The notes: generated from the sequence alone by a model not told the origin. Positions 1 through 13,433 are shown, counted from the stretch's first letter. The stretch: 64,000 nt of DNA from Antedon mediterranea (GCF_964355755.1 NC_092673.1:34111648-34175647), one strand, 5' to 3'. Translations and numbers: made by a program.

Positions 1-140
1 TAGGCCTACACTTATCGTGGCTCTATCTGTATTTCTACTATGAAAATGTACGTCGCGGACGTGGCGATCTTCAACGATACAACTATGTTATATGTAAGTT
101 TGTAACTTACTAATAGCCCTACAATGAGTGCGGTACGGAT

Positions 141-234
141 TAAAACTTGGTTCGCACTAGGACGCAACGCAAGGATATAAGCGCAAAGCGCAACACAAGC
201 GAATCGTTCGTCCTATAGTGGGAACCAAGCTTTA
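141..234. mobile_element. Family A foldback MITE, short copy
   Basis: Ends taaaacttggttcgcactag and ctatagtgggaaccaagctt are inverted repeats of each other, with 'cgcaacgcaagg' inside. Other copies lie at 15.4, 25.1, 28.7 and 55.0 kb. It has no coding capacity. Confidence 0.7.
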
Positions 235-761
235 GGTTTGTACGAGTTTCGTTATATTAGCCCTTTGTAATGGTACGTAGATTTATATATAGAAACAGTG
301 CTGTGTTTTTCTCTATTTTAGTCCCTACTAGATTGAAGGATACGCCAATTTACGAGAATGACCCGGCTGATCAGTTTTGTAACTAGGTTTAAACTACGTG
401 TAAATTGACATATAATCAGTGTGTACGCCGTTGGCCCTGTACATCATAGATTTAAGATAAGGGTGTTCACTGATTGCTACCACTGCTGTATATTCTGTGA
501 CAGTTGCAATATTAATGTAATCTTTGCTGTAGGTTGCAGCTAATTACAAATAATATATCACCTACTTTCACACCGGTGAAAAGATAACATCAGTAATGTT
601 CGCTGAACTGGATATTGATCGATTGTGTAAACGATATTATCATTGGCCCGTTTTCATCAATTTAGAAACTTTAATACTTGGGTAATTGTGTTACATGACA
701 CGTTCACAGTATTGGTAATGGTTTTAGTAAAACATAATATGAGGCTTATGTTATACAACCT

Positions 762-875
762 CTAATAAGGGGACACCTTCGGGACCCAATAAAATATACC
801 AACAGTATAATAATATTATATTTAAGGAAAGTTTCCATTTAATAGGGGTGTGACTCCTATGCTTTAAGCTCGAAA
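762..875. repeat. Dispersed 'GGGGACACC' repeat copy
   Basis: Begins cctctaataaggggacacct and ends with ccatttaataggggtgtgac. The same blocks recur near 13.15, 33.7, 34.3, 45.1, 50.35, 51.1-51.25 and 61.2 kb in different states of decay. Confidence 0.5.
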
Positions 876-1134
876 AGTACACGCGAGATGCCCGCGTGTT
901 ATGCAATTTGTTTCATTCATTCGTTTACTATAAATGGAAATTATCTTTTTGTATAAAAACCAAATACGTTAAGAATGTTGTGCCAAGTCTAACATTTTTC
1001 TGATGTTTGGTCACCAGTCGGCGTTTCGATATGTGTCTGAAACTTACGAGCTTATGTAGTATACGTATGAAACGCCATATGTGCCAACATATTTGTATTT
1101 TTGCTAATATTAGGCCTAAGTAAAAACATCTGGA

Positions 1135-2579
1135 GTCTACACTAATGAATGAGAATGTGTACGTTGAAATGTCAGGTATCCGATACAATCATCGGAACGT
1201 GTGAACCTGATTTGTCTACACTAATGAATGAGAATGTGTACGTTGAAATGTCAGGTATCCGATACAATCATCGGAACGTGTGAACCTGATTTGTCTACAC
1301 TAATGAATGAGAATGTGTACGTTGAAATGTCAGGTATCCGATACAATCATCGGAACGTGTGAACCTGATTTGTCTACACTAATGAATGAGAATGTGTACG
1401 TTGAAATGTCAGGTATCCGATACAATCATCATCGGAACGTGTGAACCTGATTTGTCTACACTAATGAATGAGAATGTGTACGTTGAAATGTCAGGTATCC
1501 GATACAATCATCATCGGAACGTGTGAACCTGATTTGTCTACACTAATGAATGAGAATGTGTACGTTGAAATGTCAGGTATCCGATACAATCATCATCGGA
1601 ACGTGTGAACCTGATTTGTCTACACTAATGAATGAGAATGTGTACGTTGAAATGTCAGGTATCCGATACAATCATCGGAACGTGTGAACCTGATTTGTCT
1701 ACACTAATGAATGAGAATGTGTACGTTGAAATGTCAGGTATCCGATACAATCATCGGAACGTGTGAACCTGATTTGTCTACACTAATGAATGAGAATGTG
1801 TACGTTGAAATGTCCGGTATCCGATACAATCATCATCGGAACGTGTGAACCTGATTTGTCTACACTAATGAATGAGAATGTGTACGTTGAAATGTCAGGT
1901 ATCCGATACAATCATCATCGGAACGTGTGAACCTGATTTGTCTACACTAATGAATGAGAATGTGTACGTTGAAATGTCAGGTATCCGATACAATCATCGG
2001 AACGTGTGAACCTGATTTGTCTACACTAATGAATGAGAATGTGTACGTTGAAATGTCAGGTATCCGATACAATCATCGGAACGTGTGAACCTGATTTGTC
2101 TACACTAATGAATGAGAATGTGTACGTTGAAATGTCAGGTATCCGATACAATCATCATCGTAACGTGTGAACCTGATTTGTCTACACTAATGAATGAGAA
2201 TGTGTACGTTGAAATGTCAGGTATCCGATACAATCATCATCGGAACGTGTGAACCTGATTTGTCTACACTAATGAATGAGAATGTGTACGTTGAAATGTC
2301 AGGTATCCGATACAATCATCATCGAAACGTGTGAACCTGATTTGTCTACACTAATGAATGAGAATGTGTACGTTGAAATGTCAGGTATCCGATACAATCA
2401 TCGGAACGTGTGAACCTGATTTGTCTACACTAATGAATGAGAATGTGTACGTTGAAATGTCAGGTATCCGATACAATCATCGGAACGTGTGAACCTGATT
2501 TGTCTACACTAATGAATGAGAATGTGTACGTTGAAATGTCAGGTATCCGATACGATCATCGGAACGTGTGAACCTCGGA
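1135..2579. repeat. 18-copy satellite with 79- and 82-bp units
   Basis: Eighteen nearly identical units begin at gtctacactaatgaatgaga, starting at 1135, 1214, 1293, 1372, 1454, 1536, 1618, 1697, 1776, 1858, 1940, 2019, 2098, 2180, 2262, 2344, 2423 and 2502. Long units carry one extra CAT. Each unit holds nested inverted repeats: tcaggt/acctga outside and tccgat/atcgga inside. Point differences between copies are very few, so homogenisation is recent. The last unit diverges into gaacctcggacaccgcag. It is not coding. Confidence 0.95.
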
Positions 2580-2813
2580 CACCGCAGATAGGTATGGTTT
2601 CATTATAATAAAATGTGTTTACTAGGATTGATAACAAACAATGATTTATATAATAATACAGTTCTAGAGATGCAGTAGTAGACCTGATGACGTAAAAGTT
2701 GAACATAAATTTAAGCTTAGTTATCACTAGACGAAAATAGTATATTTGTGTGTTAGCTAAACTATTTCAAGGTTGTTATTCAGTTGTCTGTGTATTATTA
2801 ATGATTACAATTT
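2580..2813. other. Intergenic spacer between two tandem arrays
   Basis: AT-rich sequence between the 79/82-bp satellite and the 67-bp array. I see no gene or repeat in it. Confidence 0.4.
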
Positions 2814-3069
2814 AAGCACTGGAAAAATGACAATGCTGTGGGTATCAGTGGCTGGATTTCAATGGAGATGCAAATAAAATAAGCACTGAAAAAATGACAA
2901 TGTTGTGGGTATCAGTGGCTGAACTCAATGGAGATGCAAATAAAATAAGCACTGGAAAAATGACAATGCTCTGGGTATCCGTGGCTGGATTTCAATGGAG
3001 ATGCAAATAAAATAAGCACTGAAAAAATGACAATGTTGTGGGTATCAGTGGCTGGATCTCAATAGAGAT
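2814..3069. repeat. Four-copy 67-bp tandem repeat with dimer pattern
   Basis: Units start aagcactg at 2814, 2881, 2947 and 3014. Copies 1 and 3 share actggaaaaatgacaatgct, while copies 2 and 4 share actgaaaaaatgacaatgtt. The array therefore grew by duplication of a two-unit block. Confidence 0.85.
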
Positions 3070-4357
3070 AAAAAAAAAATAGCGAAAAGCTAAATATACT
3101 AATATAATTATTATAAATAAGATATTGATGTGAAAATGAATGAATACATTTAACATAATCTTCATTTTCATAAAAGTTGTACAAAATCCTTTGAAATTTG
3201 AAACCATAGGAACAACTTTTTGCATTGAACGTGTATAGTAATTCGATAAATATGAGATTATTAAAATAAAATACAATTTCATAACATGTTATTACGCCTG
3301 TCTAGTGAATCCATCTATATTATAACAATGTAATCTATAGAGAACAAACAAAGCATCGTAAATGTTCATATCTTGCTTAAATGATTTCGCTCTACTTTTA
3401 TTTTCATCTACACACACACAAGTGACAGTTACAATGTATGATGAGTAGCCGGCTTAACATCCAGGCAGGAGGGCGTAATGGTAAACACACTCAACATATG
3501 TGTGCTCATGAGTTATATGTGACTTTCACGAATTCTCAATAATACAATTGTTTAAAAATGACTATTGCACGCCATGTGACCCACAATTGTCCAATCAAAT
3601 GACAGGAATTTATTTAGGTGTTATATTATACACAATATAATAATAAAGGAAAACATTACTAATCACTTTGTTTTTTAAAGCCAAATAATAATTGTAAATA
3701 TAAAACTATTACAGTTTAACCTATGACCTTTTGTTTATCAGCATTATAGAAATGTAACAATGTTTTGATGGTGCGTAAAATGTGTGTCAATTTTCGATAT
3801 TGTATCTATCATTTTCCATGTCATGAGACACCTGTAACAATGTCACATGTCACGCTGTAATTAGCATAATCTTAAAACATATTTCATGATACGTCATACG
3901 TAACGCCCATGACATTTTTTGACGCGAACGTGCATGATGCACGTGATCCACTGTATCAAGGAAATTGCTTTGATACTGAACTACTGATGTATAAGAAGCT
4001 ATTCAGTACCGATAAATGAGTGGAGATGAATTCATCTTGAAGAAAAACACGAGCTAGGTATACCATGACGTCATCGTAACAATTGCTGGAGTATAATCTT
4101 TTATTATAATCGCGTCGATATCCAATACGTAAGACCATCATTGAAGTTGATTTTTGTGTCTAAAAGTTATACAATTTGTGCAATCACTTTTAATATTAGT
4201 TGATCACTGAAGACAATAAAATTCTGAAGTATATCCTACTAGATGATCGAATCACTTAAATGATAATACTGTTTGTGGACATTGTACACCAACATACGTT
4301 TACGAGAAAGCTTTTGTTGACAAGAATTATTCATACTCTACTATTGTTTTGATAATA
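3070..4357. other. Intergenic DNA
   Basis: No gene recognised. It holds a short (CA)n near 3412 and one copy (about 3553-3650) of a dispersed repeat that recurs at 33.03-33.12 kb. Confidence 0.4.
3553..3650. repeat. Dispersed repeat, copy 1 of 2 (actattgcacgc family)
   Basis: The blocks actattgcacgc, tccaatcaaatgacaggaat and ttaggtgttatattata match 33030-33115 in order. This indicates an interspersed element with two decayed copies here. Confidence 0.55.
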
Positions 4358-4358
4358 T

Positions 4359-4404
4359 TCCCGTTCCCGTTACCGTTACCGTTACCGTTCCCGTTACCGT
4401 TCCA
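4359..4404. repeat. Hexamer microsatellite (CCGTTA/CCGTTC)n
   Basis: About seven copies of CCGTTA or CCGTTC in a row. Confidence 0.85.
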
Positions 4405-4615
4405 TCATCACCAAGATTGTTATTACTGTATGTATTCATCTTAATCTAATAAAATATTTTTACAAAAATAACGAGAAGTCATAGTTTATTGAAATGAGAA
4501 AAGAAATTTCTATACAAAAAAATAATCTTCCTCAATTGTACCACATAATTATTTTCATTCTCATTATCTCTTTATTATTAACGTAATATGTATCATAATG
4601 ATACCACTACATACT

Positions 4616-5190
4616 GCGCTTCAACATAATGTTGCTTCAAACATAAACACAGTATAAATAGCGTCTATATCCCTCAACACATGAACGCGCAAGACATGTT
4701 GCGTCAAACATAAACACTGTAAATAGGGTATATGCCCTTTAATGCATGAACGCGCAAGACATGTTGCGTCAAACATAAACACCGTAAATAGGGTATTATG
4801 TCCTTCAACACATGAACGCACAAGACATGTTGCGTCAAACATAAACACCATAAATAGGGTATATACCCTTTAATGCATGAACGCGCAAGACATGTTGCGT
4901 CAAAAATAAACACCGTATGAATACCGCCTGTGCTTCTCAACACATGAAACGCACAAGACGTGTTGCGTCAAACATAAACACCATAAATAGGGTATATGTC
5001 CTTCAACACATGAACGCACAAGACATGTTGCGTCAAACATAAACACCGTAAATAGGGTATATGCCTTTTAAAGCATGAACGCGCAAGACGTGTTGCGTCA
5101 AACATAAACACCATAAATAGGGTATGGCCTTTAACACATGAACGCACAAAGACATGTTGCGTCAAACATAAACACCGTAAATAGCGTCTC
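4616..5190. repeat. About nine-copy 63-bp minisatellite
   Basis: Core tgttgcgtcaaacataaaca plus ccgtaaatagggtatatg and acacatgaacgc recurs about every 63-67 bp. Where the period is a multiple of three, minus-strand frames stay open over several units and give a repeated peptide (CLCLTQHVL). I regard these as by-products of the repeat and not genes. Confidence 0.85.
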
Positions 5191-6487
5191 ATTCTCCACA
5201 AAACATCAGCGCAAAACCGGATTCCGTTGTTACGTAACCTAACCTGCGTATGAAAGACACATAACACACAAACAACACGCTTATTACTAAATTTACACGT
5301 TTAAAAAAATATAAAACCGTTAATATTATTGTGCAACAGCTTCGCTACATTAACGACCATTACACAAATAACCTTTTGGTTAATTTTAAGATAAAAGTAT
5401 TCTCCGAAACTGTTATAGTGTATCCGTTTCTTTATTACAGATATATTTATGATCAACTCCTTTGTCCATATGTTCCATTCTTAATTTTCATAATTTTTAC
5501 CGGTCTCTTGTTGGCTCTGAAACCATAAGATGGATTCAATCAATAGTTTTAGACTTCGATTTTCCTGATCATTTCTAGTGTGATCTGTAAATAAATGATG
5601 ATGTTTCATAATGAATAATCGTTTAATGCATTACACGGCTGCAATATATCTATTGTTTTGATACAGGAATAATAAATATCTATACTTAGCATCGTTAACC
5701 ATCGTAGACAGGTAAATTGCTTGTTTATTTAAAGTTTCAAGAGCATTCCAAGTTGTAGATTTACTTCTTCTTCAGCTGACTGCATTGAACGACTGTACAA
5801 GTAGACAAAAATGTCTGCTCTATCTGCCTTTTCGTAACGCGATGAGTTCTATCTTATCGAGACGTTAAATGTATTCGTTTACCATGAGTGGAAGTCGTCC
5901 TCTCCTACTTTTAAACAAATTAACCGGTTGAAAAAAATAGAGTACGGTCTTAGAAAACGTATAGTCACTATTAACACGTACGCGTGTTTTAGTAGAAAAT
6001 GTGATGACGTCATTTACATTTGTGTAGCAAAAACTATTGCCCGTTACGATTAGTCGACTGCGTCTATTTGGAGCGTGCTGGTAATCAACTGAATACAATT
6101 TAGCTTGTTCGGCTTGAAGGTTGACGCTTTCATCTCTCAACTCATGGCGTTCGAGACGTTCATTGTATCAAACGCGTTTTATGAGTAGTTGTATACCGAC
6201 GCCAGTCGTACGGAAGATATTACGTGTTGTGCTACTACACTGCAAGTGATTATACTTATACGCTACCGTATTCAACACGCGTGGATATATCTTGTAAATG
6301 GGGGAGAAAACAGTAACGCATTTTCTGTGTGATTTTTTTGTTGGATAAATTATTAATCTAAAAGGATCAACAAAAAGACCGATGCACATTTTTTCTACCT
6401 TACGGATCCGTAAAAGACATGCTGTCATCGGCTCGTTAGCCCGTCAGGATTTATATATTGTTCATTGTCGTAACACTTTCCGGTAAT

Positions 6488-6581
6488 ATGCACTATTCTA
6501 CATTTTTATATTACTTGTGTTGTTATTGGTCATCCTATATAACGCTGGTTAATACTACCAAACGTGTATCCAAAAACCCAG
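6488..6581 (+). other. Possible signal-peptide exon (weak candidate nAChR exon 1)
   Basis: An ATG opens 31 codons (MHYSTFLYYLCCYWSSYITL, then VNTTKRVSKNP) ending in phase 1 at a strong donor, CCAG|GTGAGT. The phase fits the 17743 acceptor 11 kb downstream, and the hydrophobic core is of signal-peptide length. The amino-acid make-up is atypical and this kind of match can occur by chance. Confidence 0.2.
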
Positions 6582-6888
6582 GTGAGTGTTGTTTTAAACC
6601 GTTTATAGTTCGACTGAAAAACGCGAGCGCAGCAAGCAGCAGACGGTACGCGAAGAATGCCTGATACCGCCAGAGGCAACGTTCTTCAGCGACCCCTTCT
6701 TTGCTGTATCTACCAGCAGGGCACAGTCCTGAAATACAGATACATGTTGAAAGTATTATTTCTACGAATGATAAATTACAACATCACTGCCTTCGTAGTT
6801 AGACTTGAAGCAAATTATCAACTTATAGCAATATATATTACATTCATATAACTCATAATTTATTGATTCGCAGGAAAAAGCCGTCATT

Positions 6889-6935
6889 CGTTATATAACT
6901 TATTACCATGGTATTTCTCCATGGTATTACATAAC
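6889..6935. repeat. Imperfect hairpin around CCATGG
   Basis: cgttatataacttattacca-tgg and ccatggtattacataacg are inverted repeats around a 7-nt loop (tatttct). Confidence 0.55.
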
Positions 6936-6962
6936 GATCTATTTAATAATTGTTTGTTTTTA

Positions 6963-7258
6963 CAAGTTATTCTTGGCCACCCTACCACATAATGCCGACC
7001 GAGGCTTAGTAAAATGACACAAAAATCAAACACACAAGATATTCTTGACCACCCTACCACATAATGCCGACCAAGGCTTAGTAAAATGACACAAAAATCA
7101 CACACACACAAGTTATTCTTGCCCCCCTACCACATAATGCCGACCGAGGCTTAGTAAAATGACACAAAAATCACACACACACACAAGTTATTCTTGGCCA
7201 CCCTACCACATTATGCCGACCGAGGCTTAGTAAAATGACACAAAAATCACACACACAC
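6963..7258. repeat. Four-copy 72-75-bp tandem repeat with CA runs
   Basis: Units start caagttattcttggccaccc near 6963, 7035, 7110 and 7184, each joined by a (CA)n run of varying length. That variation explains the uneven period. Confidence 0.85.
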
Positions 7259-8970
7259 CCTACGTTCAGAAATGAATACGGGACTTACCTTACAAATTAT
7301 TCATTAATGTCATTACTGGTAAAAAGTGTATACCTACATTATTGCGTAAAATATTGGGTAATACGAACCTCTCTCACAAAAAATGAATTATTGGGCTTAT
7401 GGTTATTTGAAATACCTTTTTATTAGGCCTACATATTTTACCCCATAACTCATTTATCGTTTCTTTAGGTGTTCAACAAAGTACTCCAATCCAGTGATAA
7501 AATAACCTATGCTAGTTTTCATTAGCTTATTCAAATCATAATTTATAAAATTCGTATACACTCATACTTTTTGGAAGCTCGATTATTTATTCTTGTGAGA
7601 TGTTATAATTTTCAGTTAATTAGTCCATTAAATTCACTATAAATACAAATGATTTTAGGAATATTTGCGGCTTACTCCCTAAGCGCGGTGAAGAGATATA
7701 AATCAAAGATTCTCCACTATCACAAGAATTAACGGTAGCGTTGGCGTACGATTTGTGCTGTCTTATTTCATAATGATGTAAAGAAAACGTAGTAAATTCT
7801 CTTTAAAATTTTCCGCATGATTACACCTGTCTATAATCCAATTATTTCTTTATTATTTTGTCTGATTCTTATATTTATATTTAAAATGAAATTGTTCTGA
7901 CGAATGTATAAAAAAATGAAATCTCGGTCTGGTAACACCGTAAATGAGGATGAAATAAGCACAGTGTCTTTCTGTTTGGCGCGGTGCTTATGATTGTGGT
8001 AATTACGATGATAATAATTATAAAATTGACGTAAAAGTCGATCTTAGTAAGTTATCATATTTTGGTTAATCATACGTAGATGCTCGTAACGCTCTGTTAC
8101 GTTGAACTATTTGATAGCATGCGATTGAAAATCTCTTTTATTTGCGATAGATCTGATATTCGAACATATTGAAAGTCTGTATACACAATGAATTCGATTT
8201 GACCTGAACTAAATTAGTTGAATATTTTGGTTGTGGTCGAAATAAATATCATACCGGCCAAATCGGACTATGGCCTATTCCTTGTTCATACTGTTTAGTA
8301 AAATATTGTTAATTTTATTTTATGTTATGACAGTTTAGAGACAAGAGAGTCAGGCCACATAGCCGTCAAGGCAAGCGGACAATTAGGAGGGTTCCTTCTT
8401 ATAATCAAAGACAAACGTATAGGCCTAAAAAAGATACTCTGCACAAGTCTTTGATAGTGGAGTTCTGTCATATACCTGTACTAGGTCCATGGTTCTGTGA
8501 TGAAAACAAAATCCTTAGCATATGACATGATTTTAAACCAAGACCCTGGGATTGGTAGCCAACCATCTAAACCACCAAACCAAAGCTCCACTCCGATCCA
8601 CAAACACTTGAACAAACACCATTAACATAAATCAGAATTGTCAACAGTGGAAAAACTACAATATAACTAACTGAAGCTTTAAAATAGTGGTGATAGAATG
8701 GTATTCAGTAAGTAGGCCTACAAACACACAACATTGTCTAAAGAGAACAGAATTATTTTTCCAGTTTGATACGACAATCGGAAACGTACTGCTGTTTCGG
8801 TGATTTGTGTAACAAAATTGAATAAATGAAATATGATTCTATACTATGACAATCTTAATTTGATACAGCGAAACTTGTGCTGGATTACTTTATCGGCTTT
8901 TCACTCAACCCTATCAAAAATCGGTTTCATCGTTGTCATACATTTCGGAATAATTGTCGTAGGCGTTAAA
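7259..8970. other. Intergenic DNA, no feature recognised
   Basis: AT-rich, with no exon supported on either strand and no tandem array. It contains TAGGCCTA octamers near 7424, 8424 and 8715. Confidence 0.4.
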
Positions 8971-8974
8971 ATAG

Positions 8975-9625
8975 TCGTTGGCGTTGTCCAATCGTCACCA
9001 TCCTCTTCGACAACGACGACGACGTATTAATGGTCACCATCACTGTGTAATTATTAAAACATCAACGTCATCATTGTCGTTGTCCTTTATAATTGTCATC
9101 AACGACGACGTAATAATCATTTATTATCAACACCACAATCGTCACCATTGTCGGTATAATCTTAATTTTCATCGTCTTCATAAACGCCATCGACGGCGAC
9201 GACGTAATAATTGTCGCTATCGCTGTCTATCAACATCACAATCGTCACCATTGTCGTTATCATATTAATTGTAAATTTCTCCAAAACCGTCGTCAACGAC
9301 TTAATAATCGTAGCCATCGCTGTCTATAATCAACAGCACACTCGTCACCATCGTCGTTAACATAATTATTGTCACCGTCTTCATAAACGACGAAGACGTA
9401 ATAATTGCCGCCACTTCTGTCTATCAACCTCACAATCGTCACCATTGTCGTTATCATATTGTCACCGCCTTCATAAACGCCGTCGACGGCGATGACGTAA
9501 TAATCGTAGCCATTGCTGTCTATTATCAACATTATAATCGTTATCATTGTTGTTGTCTCATTGCCCCTTTCTTCATTGTCATGCGGCGTCTTCATCCTAA
9601 TTATCGCCGTCTTCACCATCATCGT
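8975..9625. repeat. Degenerate ~100-bp tandem repeat (GTC/GAC-rich)
   Basis: The block caacatcacaatcgtcacca with variants recurs at about 9127, 9230, 9331, 9425 and 9526, alternating with gacggcgacgacgtaataat blocks. Open frames on both strands here come from the low-complexity triplets. Confidence 0.75.
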
Positions 9626-12040
9626 ATATCAAAATAAGTTTTCAACAGAACGTTGACGCGCGCTTACAATTCAACAACCTATATCAATAATTCAACGCGC
9701 GCGTATCGTATCACCATAATTGCAATTATTACAGACAGGTTTTCAAAAGATTCCTTAAACACAAATTAAGGGTAAATTGTTAAAAGATAATTGCTTATCA
9801 AGAATATATTCAATCACAAATAAATCTATTAATGTTTTTGCTTCATTATTAAGCCATGCATCGAAGGTCATTGGATGCCCAATTACCGCGCTTAAAGTGT
9901 TGATGATACCAAGTAAATAACGGCTGAATATTCATCGTCCGATTCTTAATCATATCATTGCAATGTTCATTAAAATATCTAGGCCAGATTCTAGTCCACA
10001 AGTTGGCCACTGAACCGGTGTAATTCGTTTTGCAAACCCTTTTATTGATTGCGTCGTCGTTCCTCAATAACCCAAGGCTAAACGGATATACAACGAGGAG
10101 AAATTGTACCTATTTCGGTGTATTTAAGTTACGACATTAAATGAACAGAAACTATAAAAAGCGCCTCGTCGATATTACATCATATGGTAATAATTATTGA
10201 ATTCTAAAGTTACAACTTAGAACATTATGAAAAAATGACATTTACATCATTATTATGGCTCCGATATTATTAATATTATTGTTTCGATAGGGATAAGAAA
10301 AAAACACTGGAGACGAGAAAAAAAAAGAGAACATTATACATAGGCCCATATTAGGAGGGAGAACTGTTTGCAATGTTTTAGGCTGAGTCTACAACTAGCC
10401 GATACTCGATACTGTATCTCTGGCAAATTCTGTAAGACGGTGTCACATGTTTATCACATGACGTGTATCAATAATGTAACTGTCTATATCGTAGGCCATA
10501 ATGTTAACCTAATTTTTACTTGAACATAACAGTCGTAGTATGTGACATTGTATTACAAAATCTGCCCATGATACTGGGTATAAAATGCAATGTGGAGATA
10601 CAGTACTAAGTGCTATGATTGGTCAATTGGTCAATTCTTACCTAAAATATAGTAGGCCTATAACTAGGCCTATATAAAACTGTTTTAAAACAAATACATC
10701 TTTCTTGAAATATAAATCTTAAATAGTAAGCTGTTTTTTGACGTCATCATCAAAATTATTATCATTATTTAAGCTGAATGAAATGTATATCTACCTTCAG
10801 CGACTATAACGTAAAGCGGGAACGGACGTTTGGTTTAATAATTGAAAATCGTGGGAAGAATATATGAAGAGTTCACATCAGTTCCTTGAGGAAACAACGG
10901 AACGGAATGACCGCTCATGACATGTGTGAATGCGAGTTATAGTTCTGTCCATTTCTTGTGAATACGGTTTAAAGTATTTTATACTTACGGTTTATTATAA
11001 AGCAAAAGTTTGTTGACGTCTTATGATAAGACACTATTTGAAATAACCGTATGTGTTGAGTTACATAAAAGCGCATAGCAGTACATTGTCGATAATACAT
11101 CATTACATTATGAACCTACAATATTATTACAGTTTTATGTTACATCATGAACCTATGTTATCTATATTTTGAATAATAAAACTGTAAAACGTGTTGTTCA
11201 TATTAAATTAAGTAAGTATAGCTAGATTTAGCGTGTGTAAGTTACAATGTGAAAACTCAGTTTTATCGATATTACATCATTTGCGCAGTATTGATAGACC
11301 GTTCGATTTAATTACGTTTAGAAAGCCCTTAATAGAATGTGATGTCGTTCTGTTCGGACCGTATATATCATAATCACATTATGTCAATCAAATTAAAACA
11401 TCACAAAGTGTGATTACATAGATCTTGTCGCTAGGCACGTGACCATTCACATCTGTTTGACACGGAATAAGGTTGAATAGCGAGGAACAATTAAATTAAG
11501 ATGAGATAACAAGAATGTTGGGTCCTGACCACAACCCAGGTGAACGTGCGTGCGCATTAGCAATAGGGGCTGATTAGTTTTCGCCAGGTATAAACGAGTA
11601 AATGAACACATCTGGTGGCGATGTTGGTATTGTATCGTTCTCTTTACTCCCTTGCCCTAAACCAACCACCAACCTAAATGACCCAACCCATATGTTCCCG
11701 GCACGGAGGCGAAACTTTTAACGAAATACTCTGCACTGTATTTCCGCCTTAATATGGCCTAACTTTTCCAGGATCATATATGAGAATTCTGTAATACAAT
11801 TATATTACACGTATCGCCCGTATTACTATTATTCAAAGATTAGGCTTAATAACCAATGATAATACTTACTTACTCATATTTATCATCATAATCATTATTA
11901 CTTTGATTGCATCATCACCGGCCATCATAATTTCCATCTTTGTTTTCTTTTCTTTTCAAAACCAATAATCTCGCCTTTGTCTACACGATAATAACATCGT
12001 TATCATTTTGTGTATCTAGTAATAATAGGTAAAAAGAAGA
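9626..12040. other. Intergenic DNA, no gene recognised
   Basis: AT-rich with scattered CpGs and a pair of TAGGCCTA octamers near 10650-10675. Nothing codes convincingly on either strand. Confidence 0.4.
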
Positions 12041-12539
12041 CACAGTGATAATGATCATTTTTGCATTATCATTTTTGTCTATATCTTCACCACCGTGTAC
12101 TTCATCTTCTCATCATCCATCATCTCTAATACATTGGCATCTTCCTCCGCCTTCTTTTCATCGTGCTCATCACTATAATTCTCATTATCCCGATCAGCAG
12201 CAGCTTATTATGTCATTAATACAATATTTGTTCAATCAATTGAGTTAAGGTCCTGATCATTGCAGGTGAACATTGCTGAGAAGGTCGATGCAGGGGGATG
12301 ATTATCCACATGATGTACACGAGGAATACGTTATCTCATCATCATTACATCATCACCCATAACAACCACTTAATCTCCCTCTCTACAAAAGCACACACCA
12401 CTATACCACCCCAACCATACCGATCTACTGAACTCTCATGGTCACCCGCATCTCAGTATAAATACATCGAGGATTTCATTGGCTCCTTTTTAGACGGTAA
12501 ACAAATAAAGGGAAATGTTGCTGGAGGAGGACACCAATA

Positions 12540-12735
12540 CCCCTCCTTCCCATGTCTATAATGTTCTCTGTCCCTCCCTGTTCTCTGTCCTCTCCCGTTC
12601 TCTATTCGTTCTCCCGTTCTCTATCTCGCCCCTCATGTTCTCTGTCCGTCCCATGTTCTATGCCTCTAATGTTCTCTATCCCTTCGCCTGTTTTCTATCC
12701 CTTCTCCAGTTCTCTTTTCCTCCCCCTGTTCTCTC
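12540..12735. repeat. Degenerate CT-rich minisatellite
   Basis: Imperfect copies of cccgttctctatc and ctctgtcc. The overlapping open frames seen here (serine/phenylalanine rich) follow from this low complexity. Confidence 0.6.
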
Positions 12736-13433
12736 TGGAATATTCAACAAAAACTTTTAGAAGTTTAGTGGCGGCTATGTTTCGTGCGTTTTATTTAGTT
12801 CACGTCTGATAATAACACTCCGTCCGCCCATGAGATAAATTTTCTACAAACACTACGCTACGGGTAGATCTAGTTATATCTTAATTATTATTATCTTTTA
12901 ATTAATCAATTAAGTTACAACATTCTATCATTAGGACGTCAAGAATGTAGATTCTGTAACTCAATTGAATACAATTTTGTAAAGGGTATGCCGAATATTT
13001 CACCAGGTATGAACGGACAAATATTGGATAGGGAACAGGCGAAATGAAGATCATAGGTGTAGCTGGGAGACGTTTCGTACCAAAGAAAAATATTGTAGGG
13101 ACTCAATACATTCACGTTGATGTGTTAGCTTCGTATACTTTGCAGAATAGAACCCCTCTATTAAGAGGACGCCTTCGGAACCCCAAACAAGTGTCAAAAC
13201 ACAACATTGCCCCTCGTTTATTTTTTTATCTATAAACTGATAGCGGTGATGTTGTTACAAAATGCTATGCTACCTGGAATTCTCTTAATATTAAATAAGT
13301 TGTTTACTTAATTTGAAAATGGAAGAGGGCTAAGAAGTAACGCTGAAGTTGCCTAGTAGCGAGAACACACAACAAATTTACTTTGAAAATTTTACAGAAA
13401 AAAACACACAAATGTTAAGGCCTTAAGAAACCT

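Larger units (their letters stand above)
1..1134. other. Intergenic DNA before the satellite
   Basis: No coding exon recognised. It contains a family A foldback copy at 141-234 and one 'GGGGACACC' dispersed repeat at 762-875. The window opens with the palindrome TAGGCCTA. Confidence 0.5.
5191..6940. other. Intergenic DNA with no certain gene
   Basis: No exon recognised apart from the weak signal-peptide candidate at 6488-6581. The stretch 6590-6740 is richer in GC, and a hairpin sits at 6889-6935. Confidence 0.4.

Noticed and set aside
1135-2579. CRISPR-like reading of the regular satellite
   Set aside because: The units are directly abutting with no unique spacers, and the DNA is animal nuclear sequence.
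4621-5267. Three minus-strand open frames repeating CLCLTQHVL
   Set aside because: They follow the 63-bp minisatellite, whose period is a multiple of three. There is no sign of selection for protein.
8833-9622. Overlapping His/Arg- and Asp/Val-rich frames on both strands
   Set aside because: Low-complexity GTC/GAC repeat with frames open on both strands, which is typical of triplet-biased repeats.
12045-12809. Serine-, proline- and phenylalanine-rich frames, one with a signal-like start
   Set aside because: They coincide with CT-rich degenerate repeats, and no matching splice donor was found in the needed phase.
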